Source: JAJZEO01 sp964477345 (lineage in GTDB: Bacteria; Chlamydiota; Chlamydiia; Chlamydiales; 2-12-FULL-49-11). From it: a stretch of 58,464 bases of DNA. Positions within the stretch are counted from its first letter, which is position 1. Each line of letters begins with the position of its first letter. The stretch is taken from the NCBI GenBank assembly GCA_964477345.1, contig CAYZDL010000010.1, positions 1 to 58,464 on the forward strand. Reading direction: 5' to 3'. Both the position numbers and the translations under genes were made by a program. The notes under the pieces are model-generated. The model was not told the DNA's origin, did no database searches, and saw only the letters and a list, made by a program, of their open reading frames with translations. Shown here one piece after another: positions 27,856-36,654 of the stretch.

Positions 27856-28584
27856 CTAGCTTGTTCTTCGGAAAAAGTAGAAGGGATGGATCACCTGGCT
27901 TTTATAGTGGTTGAGGGTATCGAGAGGAAACGATTCCTTAGAGCGGTTGAAAGGGTGGATATCTTCTCGGAGGGCCGCTTTGTATTCTTGTTCGGAAATA
28001 GTCTCCTGCTCAATTAATTTCCCTAGGATGCGGTGTTGCCTGTAGAAGGTACGCATGTAGGAGGCTTCAGTAGACGCTTCAATCAGGGGCCTTCCGATTA
28101 ATGCGGCTAGGAATGCCTGCTCTGCAGTGGTTAATTCATAGACCTCTTTTTCGAAAACCCCCTGAGAGGCCTGCGCGATTCCATAGAGTGCCTGATTGCC
28201 GTTTACACCATAAAAACAGGTGTTGAGGTAAAATTCTAGAATTTGTGACTTTGTTAGGGTGCATTCTAACAACATCGCTAAGACTACTTCTTCGAGTTTT
28301 CTACGGTAGCTTTTCTCCTTTGTTAAGACTACTTGGCGAACTAGTTGCTGCGTCAATGTGCTCGCCCCTTCAACGATCTTTTTGTTCAAAAGATTGGTGA
28401 AAAATGCCCTGATCATCCCCACGACATCAATCCCGGGATGTTCAAAAAAGCGGCGGTCTTCTATGCAAATCACCCCTTCAATAAAAATCTCATGGATCTC
28501 CTCATAAGAAATGAAAGTTGGCTTTTTTTTCGAATTTTCATAATTATTTATGATTTTCATTAATTTATTTTTAATATTTTTCAT
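27856..28584 (-). CDS. Glycosyltransferase family 51 domain protein (peptidoglycan polymerase)
   Basis: Predicted lipid II polymerase (transglycosylase). All main GT51 motifs are visible: the catalytic-Glu motif EDRRFFEHPGID (about 44-55), GASTLTQQLVRQ (about 75-86), RRKLEEVVLAMLLE (about 97-110), and SQILEFYLNTCFYG (about 115-128), followed by LTTAEQAFLAALIGRP. At 242 residues (from ATG 28584; ATG 28560 is also possible) it is a bare catalytic domain. It has no N-terminal membrane anchor, unlike MtgA or class A PBPs; the leader is instead Lys/Asn-rich. No Shine-Dalgarno is visible. It is divergent from a stand-alone transpeptidase gene 63 bases away. Chlamydiaceae lack GT51. Confidence 0.87.
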   Translation of the reverse strand: MKNIKNKLMKIINNYENSKKKPTFISYEEIHEIFIEGVICIEDRRFFEHPGIDVVGMIRAFFTNLLNKKIVEGASTLTQQLVRQVVLTKEKSYRRKLEEVVLAMLLECTLTKSQILEFYLNTCFYGVNGNQALYGIAQASQGVFEKEVYELTTAEQAFLAALIGRPLIEASTEASYMRTFYRQHRILGKLIEQETISEQEYKAALREDIHPFNRSKESFPLDTLNHYKSQVIHPFYFFRRTS

Positions 28585-28647
28585 AAATAGAGTTTTGTTT
28601 GTTTCATTTTGATTGTCAATTTTTTTAAGAGGGTGTATTGACGAATC

Positions 28648-29655
28648 ATGACTAAAGAAGAGAATTTGGATCCTGATTTGCAAAAGATTATCGAAGAGGG
28701 ATTATTGAGTGGTATTAAATGGGCCGAAGCCAAGGGTGGCGCTGCTTTCATGATCGATCCTCTCTCGGGAAAGATCCTGGGTCATGGTCAGTACCACCCT
28801 ACGAAGAAGAACTTCTTGTCCGAAGGTTTGGAACCGGGATCGACCTTTAAACTGCTCAATTATGCGATCATGTTGAAAGCCAACGAAACATTGATCGCCG
28901 ATCGAAAAGAGCCGTTTTTTTTCCCTGAGAAAGAGATTTCTGAACATTTATCGATTCAAGTGAAAGATCTCATGCCGCGTAAAGCTTTAAACCTCAGCTC
29001 CGCAATACAAACATCGTCTAATAAATATGCGATTTTGTTTGTAGATAGAATGATCCAAATGATGGGGGCCGCTTGGTATACAAATCAATTGAGAGAGATT
29101 TTTGGAATTGGAATTGAGCCCGGATTTCTTCCAACTCCGGGGAAATTTTACCGTAATGGAACTCCACAGTGGTCAAAATGGTCATCTCAGGCGTTAGCTT
29201 TAGGGTATCATGTGGTTGTGACTTGCGAACAAATGACTCGGGCTTACGCAATTTTTACTAATGGTGGTTATCGGTTCAAAAATGGTCAAAAACAAAGGGT
29301 TTTAAGCGAAAATATTTGCCATACTCTCGTTGAAGCAATGAAATTAGTCGTTAAAGAGGGGGGAACCTCAATATTGGCCCATATCCCCGGCTATCATGCA
29401 GCAGGAAAGTCTGGAACTACTAGAAAACAGATTCCTACCGGTTATTCAACACGTCACCATTTTGCTTCTTTCATTGGCTTTGCTCCAGTCACCCAGCCCG
29501 CCTTTATCTTGATGAGCCTTCTCGATGAGCCCTCAAGAAGATTGACAAAGGATGGGTATATGAATAGCGGAGGAGTCTCAACAGCTTGGATATTCAAAGA
29601 GATTAGTTGCAATACTCTCAATCATTTAAAGATTCCAACTAACTATGCGTTGTAG
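28648..29655 (+). CDS. Stand-alone penicillin-binding transpeptidase domain, FtsI-related
   Basis: Predicted DD-transpeptidase that cross-links peptidoglycan stems. The 335-residue protein carries the three serine-enzyme motifs: SxxK as STFK (about 69), SxN as SSN (about 121) and KSGT (about 252). Its sequence follows the catalytic half of ftsI in this same window (shared FGLG/FGIG, P-PGK-Y--G--QW, A-A-F-NGGY, HF-SFIG-AP), so it probably arose by duplication of that domain. It has no signal peptide, membrane anchor or pedestal domain. AAGAGGG lies 14 bases before the ATG, a long spacing. Its 3' end overlaps gnd (opposite strand) by 13 bases. How it reaches the periplasm is unclear. Confidence 0.85.
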   Translation: MTKEENLDPDLQKIIEEGLLSGIKWAEAKGGAAFMIDPLSGKILGHGQYHPTKKNFLSEGLEPGSTFKLLNYAIMLKANETLIADRKEPFFFPEKEISEHLSIQVKDLMPRKALNLSSAIQTSSNKYAILFVDRMIQMMGAAWYTNQLREIFGIGIEPGFLPTPGKFYRNGTPQWSKWSSQALALGYHVVVTCEQMTRAYAIFTNGGYRFKNGQKQRVLSENICHTLVEAMKLVVKEGGTSILAHIPGYHAAGKSGTTRKQIPTGYSTRHHFASFIGFAPVTQPAFILMSLLDEPSRRLTKDGYMNSGGVSTAWIFKEISCNTLNHLKIPTNYAL

Positions 29656-31091
29656 GAGCCGGAGCTTTCGAGTCCGCCGTGCCCTGTCCAATTAGTATGA
29701 ACAAACTTGCCCGGTGTATCGACTCTCTCATAGGTGTGAGCGCCAAAGTAGTCGCGTAGCCCCTGAAGAAGGTTTGCAGGTAAAACCTCTGAGGTCATCC
29801 CATCATAAAAGGTGATCGCTGCGGTAAAGCATGGAGCAGGAATCCCAAACTCTATAGCGAGGGCACAGGTCTTTCGCCATCCTTCGGTTGATCGGAGAAG
29901 GGCTTTTTTGAAAAAATCATCGAGCATTAGGTTTTTCAGATCTTTCTTCTTATCGAAGGCCTTTTTTATTTCACCGAGGAATACCGAGCGGATGATACAT
30001 CCATTCCGCCACATCATGGCAATCCCACCATAATTGAGGTCCCACTTGTAGTTCTCAGAGGCTGCATGCATGAGCATATACCCTTGGGCATACGAAACAA
30101 TTTTAGATGCATAAAGGGCCTTCCGGATGTTTTCTGTCATCTCTTCTTTATCTTCTGTAAAGAGCCTTGTGTGTCTTTTGTATTGCTTGCTCATCTCAAC
30201 CCTCTCTTGCTTAAGGGCGGATAGACACCTCGCAAAGACGGCCTCCCCGATTAAAGTGACGGGCATCCCTTCGTCAAGGGCCGATTCAGCTGTCCACTTT
30301 CCTGTCCCCTTTTGCCCTGCTTTATCGAGAATCTTGGAAACAAGAGGTTTACCATCACTATCTTTGTAAGAGAGAACTGCCGCTGCAATCTCAATTAAAT
30401 AGCTGCTTAGCTCTCCTTTATTCCATTGTTTGAAGGTGTCGGCCATTTGATCTTCATCCATCCCCAACACTCGGTGCATAAGGTCGTAAGCTTCGCAAAT
30501 CAGCTGGATATCGCCATACTCAATTCCATTGTGGACCATTTTGACATAGTGGCCCGCTCCTCCACTCCCCACCCAATCACAGCATGGTTCACCGTTATCA
30601 GATTTAGCTGCTATGGTTTGTAAGATTTTTTTGATTGTCGGCCAAGCTGCTGGATTTCCTCCTGGCATGAGGGAAGGTCCATGACGGGCTCCATCTTCTC
30701 CTCCTGAAACACCACATCCCACATAGAGGATTCCTTTTTGGGAAAGGGCCTCTACCCGCCTTTCTGTATCAGGAAAATGGCTATTGCCTCCATCGATCAA
30801 GATATCGCCTTTGTCTAGGAACGGAACAAATTCATCGATGACTTGATCAACCGGATCCCCTGCTTTAACCATGATTAGAATCACGCGTGGGGTTTTAAGT
30901 GATTTGACCACTTCTTGGATTGTTTTAGCTCCTACGATTTTTGTCCCTTTGGCAGCTCCCTTCAAAAAATCATCGACCTTTGTGGGGGTCCGATTGAAGA
31001 CAGTTACAGTAAAGCCATGATCATTCATGTTAAGAGCAAGGTTTGCCCCCATAACGGCTATTCCTACTACAACAATGTCTGACTGACCCAT
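29643..31091 (-). CDS. gnd: 6-phosphogluconate dehydrogenase, decarboxylating
   Basis: Oxidative pentose phosphate pathway: 6-phosphogluconate plus NADP to ribulose 5-phosphate, CO2 and NADPH. The 482-residue protein shows the Rossmann motif GIAVMGANLALN (about 10-21), the substrate site GCGVSGGEDGARHGPSLMPGG (shortened: GVSGGEDGARHGPS, about 126-139), HNGIEYGDIQLI (about 184) and the C-terminal swapped tail. ATG 31091 is preferred over ATG 31100 because AAGGA lies correctly before it. Length is normal. Equivalent to CT_063. Confidence 0.97.
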   Translation of the reverse strand: MGQSDIVVVGIAVMGANLALNMNDHGFTVTVFNRTPTKVDDFLKGAAKGTKIVGAKTIQEVVKSLKTPRVILIMVKAGDPVDQVIDEFVPFLDKGDILIDGGNSHFPDTERRVEALSQKGILYVGCGVSGGEDGARHGPSLMPGGNPAAWPTIKKILQTIAAKSDNGEPCCDWVGSGGAGHYVKMVHNGIEYGDIQLICEAYDLMHRVLGMDEDQMADTFKQWNKGELSSYLIEIAAAVLSYKDSDGKPLVSKILDKAGQKGTGKWTAESALDEGMPVTLIGEAVFARCLSALKQERVEMSKQYKRHTRLFTEDKEEMTENIRKALYASKIVSYAQGYMLMHAASENYKWDLNYGGIAMMWRNGCIIRSVFLGEIKKAFDKKKDLKNLMLDDFFKKALLRSTEGWRKTCALAIEFGIPAPCFTAAITFYDGMTSEVLPANLLQGLRDYFGAHTYERVDTPGKFVHTNWTGHGGLESSGSYNA

Positions 31092-31141
31092 ATTTTTCAT
31101 CCTTGTCTTCTAGTGAAGCTTTTACTAAAATGTTCTCTTGT

Positions 31142-31214
31142 GTTCCCGTAGCTCAGTGGATAGAGCGGTTGCCTCCTAAGCAACAGGTCGCGCGTTCAAG
31201 TCGCGCCGGGGACG
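31142..31214 (+). tRNA. tRNA-Arg (anticodon CCU)
   Basis: Complete 73-base cloverleaf: acceptor GTTCCCG/CGGGGAC (one G-T pair), D arm GCTC...GAGC, anticodon stem GTTGC/GCAAC with loop CTCCTAA (anticodon CCT, reads AGG), T arm GCGCG/CGCGC with TTCAAGT loop, discriminator G. The CCA end is not encoded. It lies alone between gnd and amiA, which both point left. Confidence 0.96.
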
Positions 31215-31267
31215 CTTTTCTTCATTAAACCCCCGTCACCCATTTTTATGGCAAGGGGAATCGTAAA

Positions 31268-31957
31268 TTATTTACAATCTTCAAAGTACTGGACGAGACC
31301 ATCGGCAATTGAGTGGGCTAGCTTATCAAGGTAGCGGTCGTCTCGGATCTTGTGCATTTCATCTTTATGGGTCATAAATCCCCCTTCGATCAAGATCGCG
31401 GGCATCTTAGTTTCCCGAATAACACAATAGTTTCCCTCTTTCACCCCGCGACTAAAGGCTTCAGTCGACGCGACCATCTTTGAAAGTACGGTTTGGGCGA
31501 GCCTTTTCGAATTTTTCATTCTCCACGGCTCTCCTTTTGGGTAGTAAAAGATCTCAATTCCTTGGGCTGTCGTATTCTTTGCTGAATTGAAGTGGAGTGA
31601 GACGAGAACTTGGGATTTAGCTTCATTAGCGACTGCAGCTCGTTTTTTCAATGGGATGTATTCGTCTCGAGACCTGGTCATGATCACATGGTATCCTCGT
31701 TGCTCAAGCTGTCTACGCAAAAAATGACCGGTCTTTAAACAGAGATCTTTTTCTTCGCAGTGTTGATTTCGAGCCCCTAGGTCAAAGGCACCATGCCCCG
31801 GATCGATGACAACAACAAGAGACTGTTTTCGTTGGGTGACCGGTTTTGTGATGTGGGTTGTCTTATTCCGATGAATCTGGGTTGTCTGCGTTTGGGCACA
31901 CGACACCAAGAGTAGGGAAAGAAAAAGAGGGGCTAATCTAACTATCAAGTTTTTCAT
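31268..31957 (-). CDS. amiA: N-acetylmuramoyl-L-alanine amidase (Amidase_3)
   Basis: Zinc enzyme that cuts the bond between muramic acid and L-Ala in peptidoglycan, needed for cell separation; the chlamydial enzyme AmiA (CT_268) sits at the same place after murE. The 229-residue protein has a lipoprotein-like signal peptide ending in LLVSCAQ (Cys at residue 20). The catalytic domain begins with VVIDPGHGAFDLGA (zinc ligand His), followed by EEKDLCL (second ligand Glu), SLHFNSA (third ligand His) and ILIEGGFMTHKDE (catalytic Glu). It starts 12 bases after murE and closes the dcw operon. Confidence 0.94.
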   Translation of the reverse strand: MKNLIVRLAPLFLSLLLVSCAQTQTTQIHRNKTTHITKPVTQRKQSLVVVIDPGHGAFDLGARNQHCEEKDLCLKTGHFLRRQLEQRGYHVIMTRSRDEYIPLKKRAAVANEAKSQVLVSLHFNSAKNTTAQGIEIFYYPKGEPWRMKNSKRLAQTVLSKMVASTEAFSRGVKEGNYCVIRETKMPAILIEGGFMTHKDEMHKIRDDRYLDKLAHSIADGLVQYFEDCK

Positions 31958-31969
31958 GAGAACTTGGGA

Positions 31970-33406
31970 CTATAAACAATTTCCTAATTCCTTTGCAATG
32001 GCGATGTCGTCAAAATCGATGCTTTTACCTTGGAAAATTTGCTGTTTTTCGTGCCCTTTTCCTGCGATGAGGAGAAGATCTTTTGGGCCAAGGAGTTTGA
32101 TTCCTCGATCGATCGCTTCTTTGCGATCGTAAATTAGCTCAAAGTGATTCGCTTCAAAACCGTCGATGATCTCTTTTGCAATCATTTCGGGGTCTTCATT
32201 TCTCGGATTGTCATTCGTGACAATCGTATAGTCGGCTAGTTGTTCCGCTACTTTGGCCATCCGCGGTCTTTTCGCGGTATCACGATTGCCACCACAACCA
32301 AAGATGACGATGATTTTCCCTGGGGTAATTTCTCTCAGAAGTAGAAGCGCTTGCTTCAACGAATCATCTGTATGACAATAATCGACATAGGCAACCCTCT
32401 CATCTCCTAAATCGACCTTTTCCATACGGCCACTAATCGGCGGGAATGTCTTAAGCCTCTCAATGATCACTTCCATTGGAATTTTGCGCACCCGAGCAAT
32501 GGCTATTGCCGAGAGGACATTATAGACATTGAATTTCCCTAAAAGGGGGGAAAAAACAGGCCAAACTTGACGATGATAATTTAAATTAAAATAGGTCCCT
32601 TCGCGAGTGATTTGAATATTAGTGGCTCTGTAATCGGCATCAGAATCAATTCCAACTGTGGTAGGATTGATCAATTCGAGCTTTTTTGCGTAAGGTTCAT
32701 CGACATTGATGATGACAACCCCTGAAGGTTTAAGCTTGGAGAAGAGTCTCTTTTTTTGCAGAAAGTACTCTTCGATTGTTTTGTGATAATCTAAGTGCTC
32801 AGGCGAAAGGTTAGTGAAGGCTGCAACATCAAATGAGAGAGGATCTGCCCGATTTTGATGAAGCCCATGGGAGGAGACTTCGAGAACCGCCGCGGTGTCA
32901 CCAGAGACGATCATTTCTCTTAAAAGCTTTAATGTAGTGATGCAATCGGCCATGGTCAATTCGCTCGCATAACGGTGGTCGCCTACAATCCTTTCTATAG
33001 TACCGATCAGCCCCATCGATTCAATTGCCCCAAATAGATGCCGAGTAAGATAACTTGTCGTTGTTTTGCCCTTTGTACCAGTGATACCCACCATGAATAA
33101 CTCTCTTGCAGGATCTTGAAAGAACTCTTTGGCAATTTTCACTTCAGCTTTAGCCACGTCATCGACGATTACTTGGGCCACATTTTCAATGAAGGGGTTG
33201 AAAATATCGGTCAAAATACAAACCGCGCCAGCCAGGATGGCATCTTGAATGTAGTCATTTCCATCGTATTTAGCTCCCCTTTTGGCGATAAATAGACAGC
33301 CAGGCGACCCTAGTTTTGAATTGCTCGTGAGAGCCTCTATTTCTACCTCTTTGGAGCCTTTAAAGCTTTTGATCTCTAAGTCTTTTATTATTTTTTTTAG
33401 CTTCAT
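31970..33406 (-). CDS. murE: UDP-MurNAc-tripeptide synthetase MurE
   Basis: ATP-dependent ligase that adds the third amino acid (meso-diaminopimelate in Chlamydia) to UDP-MurNAc-L-Ala-D-Glu. The 478-residue product shows the ATP site GITGTKGKTTTSYL (about 108-121), the carbamylated-Lys region, FTNLSPEHLDYH (about 198) and the C-terminal DNPRNEDP (about 398), the motif that marks meso-DAP specificity. ATG 33406 starts 2 bases after the ftsI stop; an upstream in-frame start at 33421 would overlap ftsI and lacks the family pattern. Length and order match CT_269. Confidence 0.96.
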   Translation of the reverse strand: MKLKKIIKDLEIKSFKGSKEVEIEALTSNSKLGSPGCLFIAKRGAKYDGNDYIQDAILAGAVCILTDIFNPFIENVAQVIVDDVAKAEVKIAKEFFQDPARELFMVGITGTKGKTTTSYLTRHLFGAIESMGLIGTIERIVGDHRYASELTMADCITTLKLLREMIVSGDTAAVLEVSSHGLHQNRADPLSFDVAAFTNLSPEHLDYHKTIEEYFLQKKRLFSKLKPSGVVIINVDEPYAKKLELINPTTVGIDSDADYRATNIQITREGTYFNLNYHRQVWPVFSPLLGKFNVYNVLSAIAIARVRKIPMEVIIERLKTFPPISGRMEKVDLGDERVAYVDYCHTDDSLKQALLLLREITPGKIIVIFGCGGNRDTAKRPRMAKVAEQLADYTIVTNDNPRNEDPEMIAKEIIDGFEANHFELIYDRKEAIDRGIKLLGPKDLLLIAGKGHEKQQIFQGKSIDFDDIAIAKELGNCL

Positions 33407-33408
33407 TA

Positions 33409-35388
33409 TTACGTGTTCCACTGATTGTAAACGTCTATCAATTCCTTAGCTTCTTTGACCCAATCGGCTTTCTCCGGATCATATCTTGGATCTCCCTTAG
33501 GTTGCCCGTAGGGATCATCGGGGACTTCCCCTAGGTAATTGAGGGATCTTTTTGAAATTTCTCTAAAGATCGGTGCCGCGCAGTTTCCTCCCCAGTGAGT
33601 GGTCCCAAAACCTGGTACATAAACCTTTTGAGGTTCGTCGACACCAACATATAACACAAATCGGGGTTTGCTTGCAGGAGCAATTCCAATAAAACTTGAA
33701 AAATGGACTGATTTTAGGTATTTCCCCGCTTTAATTTTCTCACTGGTTCCCGATTTCCCCGCTTCTGAAAACCCTGGAATATCTGCTTTTACTGACGATC
33801 CACCTTGCTTTGTCGTAAATTTCATGCCAGTTAAGATTTCCTGAGCAATTTGTTCATCCATCACCCTTTGAAAGTACTTTGCCCGATCAGAATTATCGAA
33901 AAGGAGTTCCCCATCTTGGACAATTTTTTTCAAAATCGTCGGTTTCACAAGATAACCACCATTGGCAAATACGGCAAAGGCTCGAACCAACTGGACAGAG
34001 TTGACGAGTATGTTGTAACCAATCGAGAGGGAGTAAGGAGTTGGTCCAGACCATTGGAGAACCCCGCTAGCATACGTCTTTCCTGGAATAGGAACCATTC
34101 CGACGTTCTCATACGGAATCTCGACCCCTGTTTTTTGACCAAGGCCAAACACCTCGACCAATTTTTCGCGATACCAATGAGGCCCTAGTTCATCGATGAT
34201 CTTCTCAACAAGGCGGGCAGGATAGACGTTCCCCGATTTTTGAAAGGCCATGTACATGTTCATGTATTTGTGTACACGAACATCCTTTAATGGCTGGCTT
34301 CTCCCTTTGAAGTAACAATCGCTACAACTCATCATCTCTTGGGGAGAAAAGATCGGCTTTTTTCCCTGTTTTAGAAGCTCATCGTTGGCCATCATCGCAA
34401 TGGCCATTGTGATCGCCTTCATGGTAGAGCCAGGTTCAAAAGAGTCTGTTGTTGGCTTATTGCGCGAGTGCTCGATCATCGTTTCGTCATTGTAGTATTG
34501 ACGGTACTCTGTAGGATCAAATGACGGATATTGAGCCATCGCATAGATTTCTCCCGAGTAGGGATCCATCATTACCGCCCAACCAGAATGTCCATTGACT
34601 CTTTGAACCCCTTTGACAAGCTCTTCTTCCGCGATTGCTTGTAGAACGTGATTGATCGTCAAATAAATGTCAGCACCATGCTCAGGAGGCACTTGAACCG
34701 AATCCATATCGAGTTCATACCGAGGAGATCGTAAAATCGTCCGCTTTCCCTCTTTTCCAACAAGAAAATCGTGAAAATATGTCTCTAATCCCCCGGTAGG
34801 GATTGATTGATTGGTTTCAATATCCCGATCGTCGCGAACCGTGTGTAATAATTGCCCCAAGAGTCTTCCAAAAGGGTAGCTCCGTTGATAATCCTTCACA
34901 AAGTAGAGGGCATTCTTGGCGAGTTTTTTCTCACGATAGTAGGTTTTCCACCAACGGTAGACTTTCTCTTTTTCCTCACTACTTAAAAACGCTGCAATTC
35001 GTCTTGAACGACTTTTTTTCGTAAAGTGGGAGGTTATATCTTCGATCGCCAATAGTTTTGAGATCTGCTCTGACATTTCCTTCCGACTCGATTCAGGAAT
35101 CAGTGAAGGATCAATGTGGAGATGAAATTTCAAGACATCGAGGACAAACGCCTGAGGCTTCTCTACATGAGTGTCGCTAATTGCAGTATTGGAGTAAAAG
35201 ACCCCCCTTTTAAAGGGCTCACGGACAACTGTTTGGTGTTGCGCTTTAGCAATCTTCCCCCATTTTTCATGTTCGACGATTTGGATTTTAAAGTATTGAA
35301 CGATCAAGACAGAGAAGAGAAAAATCACAAAAATTGCTACGATAGCAAATCGGAATCTGTGATCTTTGTTACAACTCGGTGTTTTCAC
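33409..35388 (-). CDS. ftsI: Septal penicillin-binding protein 3 / FtsI transpeptidase
   Basis: Class B PBP that cross-links septal peptidoglycan. The 659-residue protein has an N-terminal membrane anchor (about 14-32), a dimerisation/pedestal region (35-240), and the transpeptidase domain with STMK (about 308), SGN (about 377) and KSGT (about 542). The C-terminus has a Pro/Asp-rich tail (DDPYGQPKGDPRYDP). Order and length match CT_270 (pbp3). It overlaps ftsL by 4 bases (ATGA) and lies 2 bases before murE. Its catalytic domain is the evident relative of the stand-alone transpeptidase at 28648-29655. Confidence 0.96.
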   Translation of the reverse strand: MKTPSCNKDHRFRFAIVAIFVIFLFSVLIVQYFKIQIVEHEKWGKIAKAQHQTVVREPFKRGVFYSNTAISDTHVEKPQAFVLDVLKFHLHIDPSLIPESSRKEMSEQISKLLAIEDITSHFTKKSRSRRIAAFLSSEEKEKVYRWWKTYYREKKLAKNALYFVKDYQRSYPFGRLLGQLLHTVRDDRDIETNQSIPTGGLETYFHDFLVGKEGKRTILRSPRYELDMDSVQVPPEHGADIYLTINHVLQAIAEEELVKGVQRVNGHSGWAVMMDPYSGEIYAMAQYPSFDPTEYRQYYNDETMIEHSRNKPTTDSFEPGSTMKAITMAIAMMANDELLKQGKKPIFSPQEMMSCSDCYFKGRSQPLKDVRVHKYMNMYMAFQKSGNVYPARLVEKIIDELGPHWYREKLVEVFGLGQKTGVEIPYENVGMVPIPGKTYASGVLQWSGPTPYSLSIGYNILVNSVQLVRAFAVFANGGYLVKPTILKKIVQDGELLFDNSDRAKYFQRVMDEQIAQEILTGMKFTTKQGGSSVKADIPGFSEAGKSGTSEKIKAGKYLKSVHFSSFIGIAPASKPRFVLYVGVDEPQKVYVPGFGTTHWGGNCAAPIFREISKRSLNYLGEVPDDPYGQPKGDPRYDPEKADWVKEAKELIDVYNQWNT

Positions 35389-35756
35389 CTAGCTCCGACG
35401 ACTACACTAGGCAAGCCAAAGAGTGACTTTGCCTCTTTTTGTTGTTGCTCAAGAGGACCCGAACGAGGAAGCTCAGCCCCTTCGTTCATGACGATGATTT
35501 CATCGACCATAGGGTATTTTAAATGACTAAATTCTGGACGCTCAGCTAGCTGCATCAGATGCTTAGGGTTTTCAAATTGATCGATTTCAAGGGCAAGGCG
35601 CATATTTTCTTCTTGCAATAGTCGTACTTCATCGGTCAAAGTCGGTAATTCAATCCGAAGCAGCGTTAAATCATTTTGCTTTTGAAGGTAGGCGTAGAGA
35701 GCGCTACAAAAAGAGACGGCACAAATAACCACCTTCGCGACCAAAAATTTTTTCAT
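35385..35756 (-). CDS. ftsL: FtsL-like cell division protein
   Basis: Short bitopic membrane protein: residues about 6-23 form the single helix, followed by a leucine-zipper coiled coil (about 28-62, with LTLLRIEL and LLQEENMRLALEI). The 123-residue size, the coiled coil and the place between rsmH and ftsI identify it as the FtsL-type divisome linker (CT_271 position); sequence alone would not be decisive because FtsL is poorly conserved. It overlaps rsmH and ftsI by 4 bases each, so the three are translationally coupled. Confidence 0.85.
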   Translation of the reverse strand: MKKFLVAKVVICAVSFCSALYAYLQKQNDLTLLRIELPTLTDEVRLLQEENMRLALEIDQFENPKHLMQLAERPEFSHLKYPMVDEIIVMNEGAELPRSGPLEQQQKEAKSLFGLPSVVVGAR

Positions 35757-36654
35757 TCCATCCTCTTACTTGCAACCCTGAGCTTTGCAGAGCGAGCTCT
35801 CCTATTGGCTCTCGTCTCTTTGAAGGTCGGCATTATCGGCTTTTTCGTGATCGTTTCAAGAACCCCTTCTGAGATTTTTTGACCGTTGATATTCCGGATT
35901 GGATTCGATAAATCGCGGAATACATTTTTCACAATTCTATCTTCTAAACTATGAAAGGTAAGTAGAGCAATTCGCCCACCTGGTACTAAATGCATAGCCG
36001 CTTTCTCAATCGTTTCCTGGAGTGTCACAAGCTCTCGATTAACATAGATGCGGATCGCTTGAAAAATCTTTGTGGCAGGGTGAATTTTTCCACTTCGAGG
36101 AATCACTTCTTCAATAATTTTGGCTAATTCGGTCGTCGTTTCAATCGGCTTTTTTCGTCTTGCATCGACGATTGCTTTGGCACTTTTTCTCCACTGCTTT
36201 TCTTCGCCAAACTCCTGAAACATCTCCCCCAAATCTTTTTCAGAGGCGGTATTGACTACCTCTTTTGCTGTCATCTGCGATGTTGGATCCATCCTCATGT
36301 CGAGAGGCCCTTCCTTAGAAAAGCTAAATCCCCTCTGCTCTTGATCAAACTGCATTGACGAGACTCCTAGATCAAAAAAAAACCACCGACATTTTTGGGG
36401 ATAAATTGTTCGAGATTGACATAATCGCTATGAACATACTTCACTTTTTCTTGAAACGGCTCCAAAATTTCCGAAGCGAGTGCAAGAGCCGCTGGATCTT
36501 TGTCACAAGCGATATATGTTTCAATTTCCGGATGAGCTTCCAAAATTGCTTTCGCATGCCCCCCAGCCCCGACTGTCCCATCAAAAAACACCCTTAATTC
36601 AACATCTTTAAAAGCAGCAAGCACTTCATTTAGCATCACAGGCACATGATTCAT
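35753..36654 (-). CDS. rsmH: 16S rRNA (cytosine1402-N4)-methyltransferase RsmH, frameshifted at a homopolymer
   Basis: SAM-dependent methyltransferase acting on 16S rRNA C1402. The N-terminal part (36654-36370) has NHVPVMLNEVL and FFDGTVGAGGHA; the C-terminal part (35753 to about 36380, other frame) has RGFSFSKEGPLDMRMDP, HLVPGGRIALLTFHSLEDR and RANRRARSAKLR. The two are separated by a run of nine A at 36374-36382 (T on the coding strand). Ten would give VGGFFFDLGVSSMQ, the expected family sequence, so one base is missing or is bridged by slippage. Restored length is about 300 residues, normal for RsmH. Start overlaps the mraZ stop by 4 bases; stop overlaps ftsL by 4. Confidence 0.92.

Noticed and set aside
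35753..36355. Independent 200-residue gene starting MQFDQEQRGFSF
   Set aside because: This is the C-terminal two thirds of RsmH after the homopolymer shift, without a ribosome site of its own.
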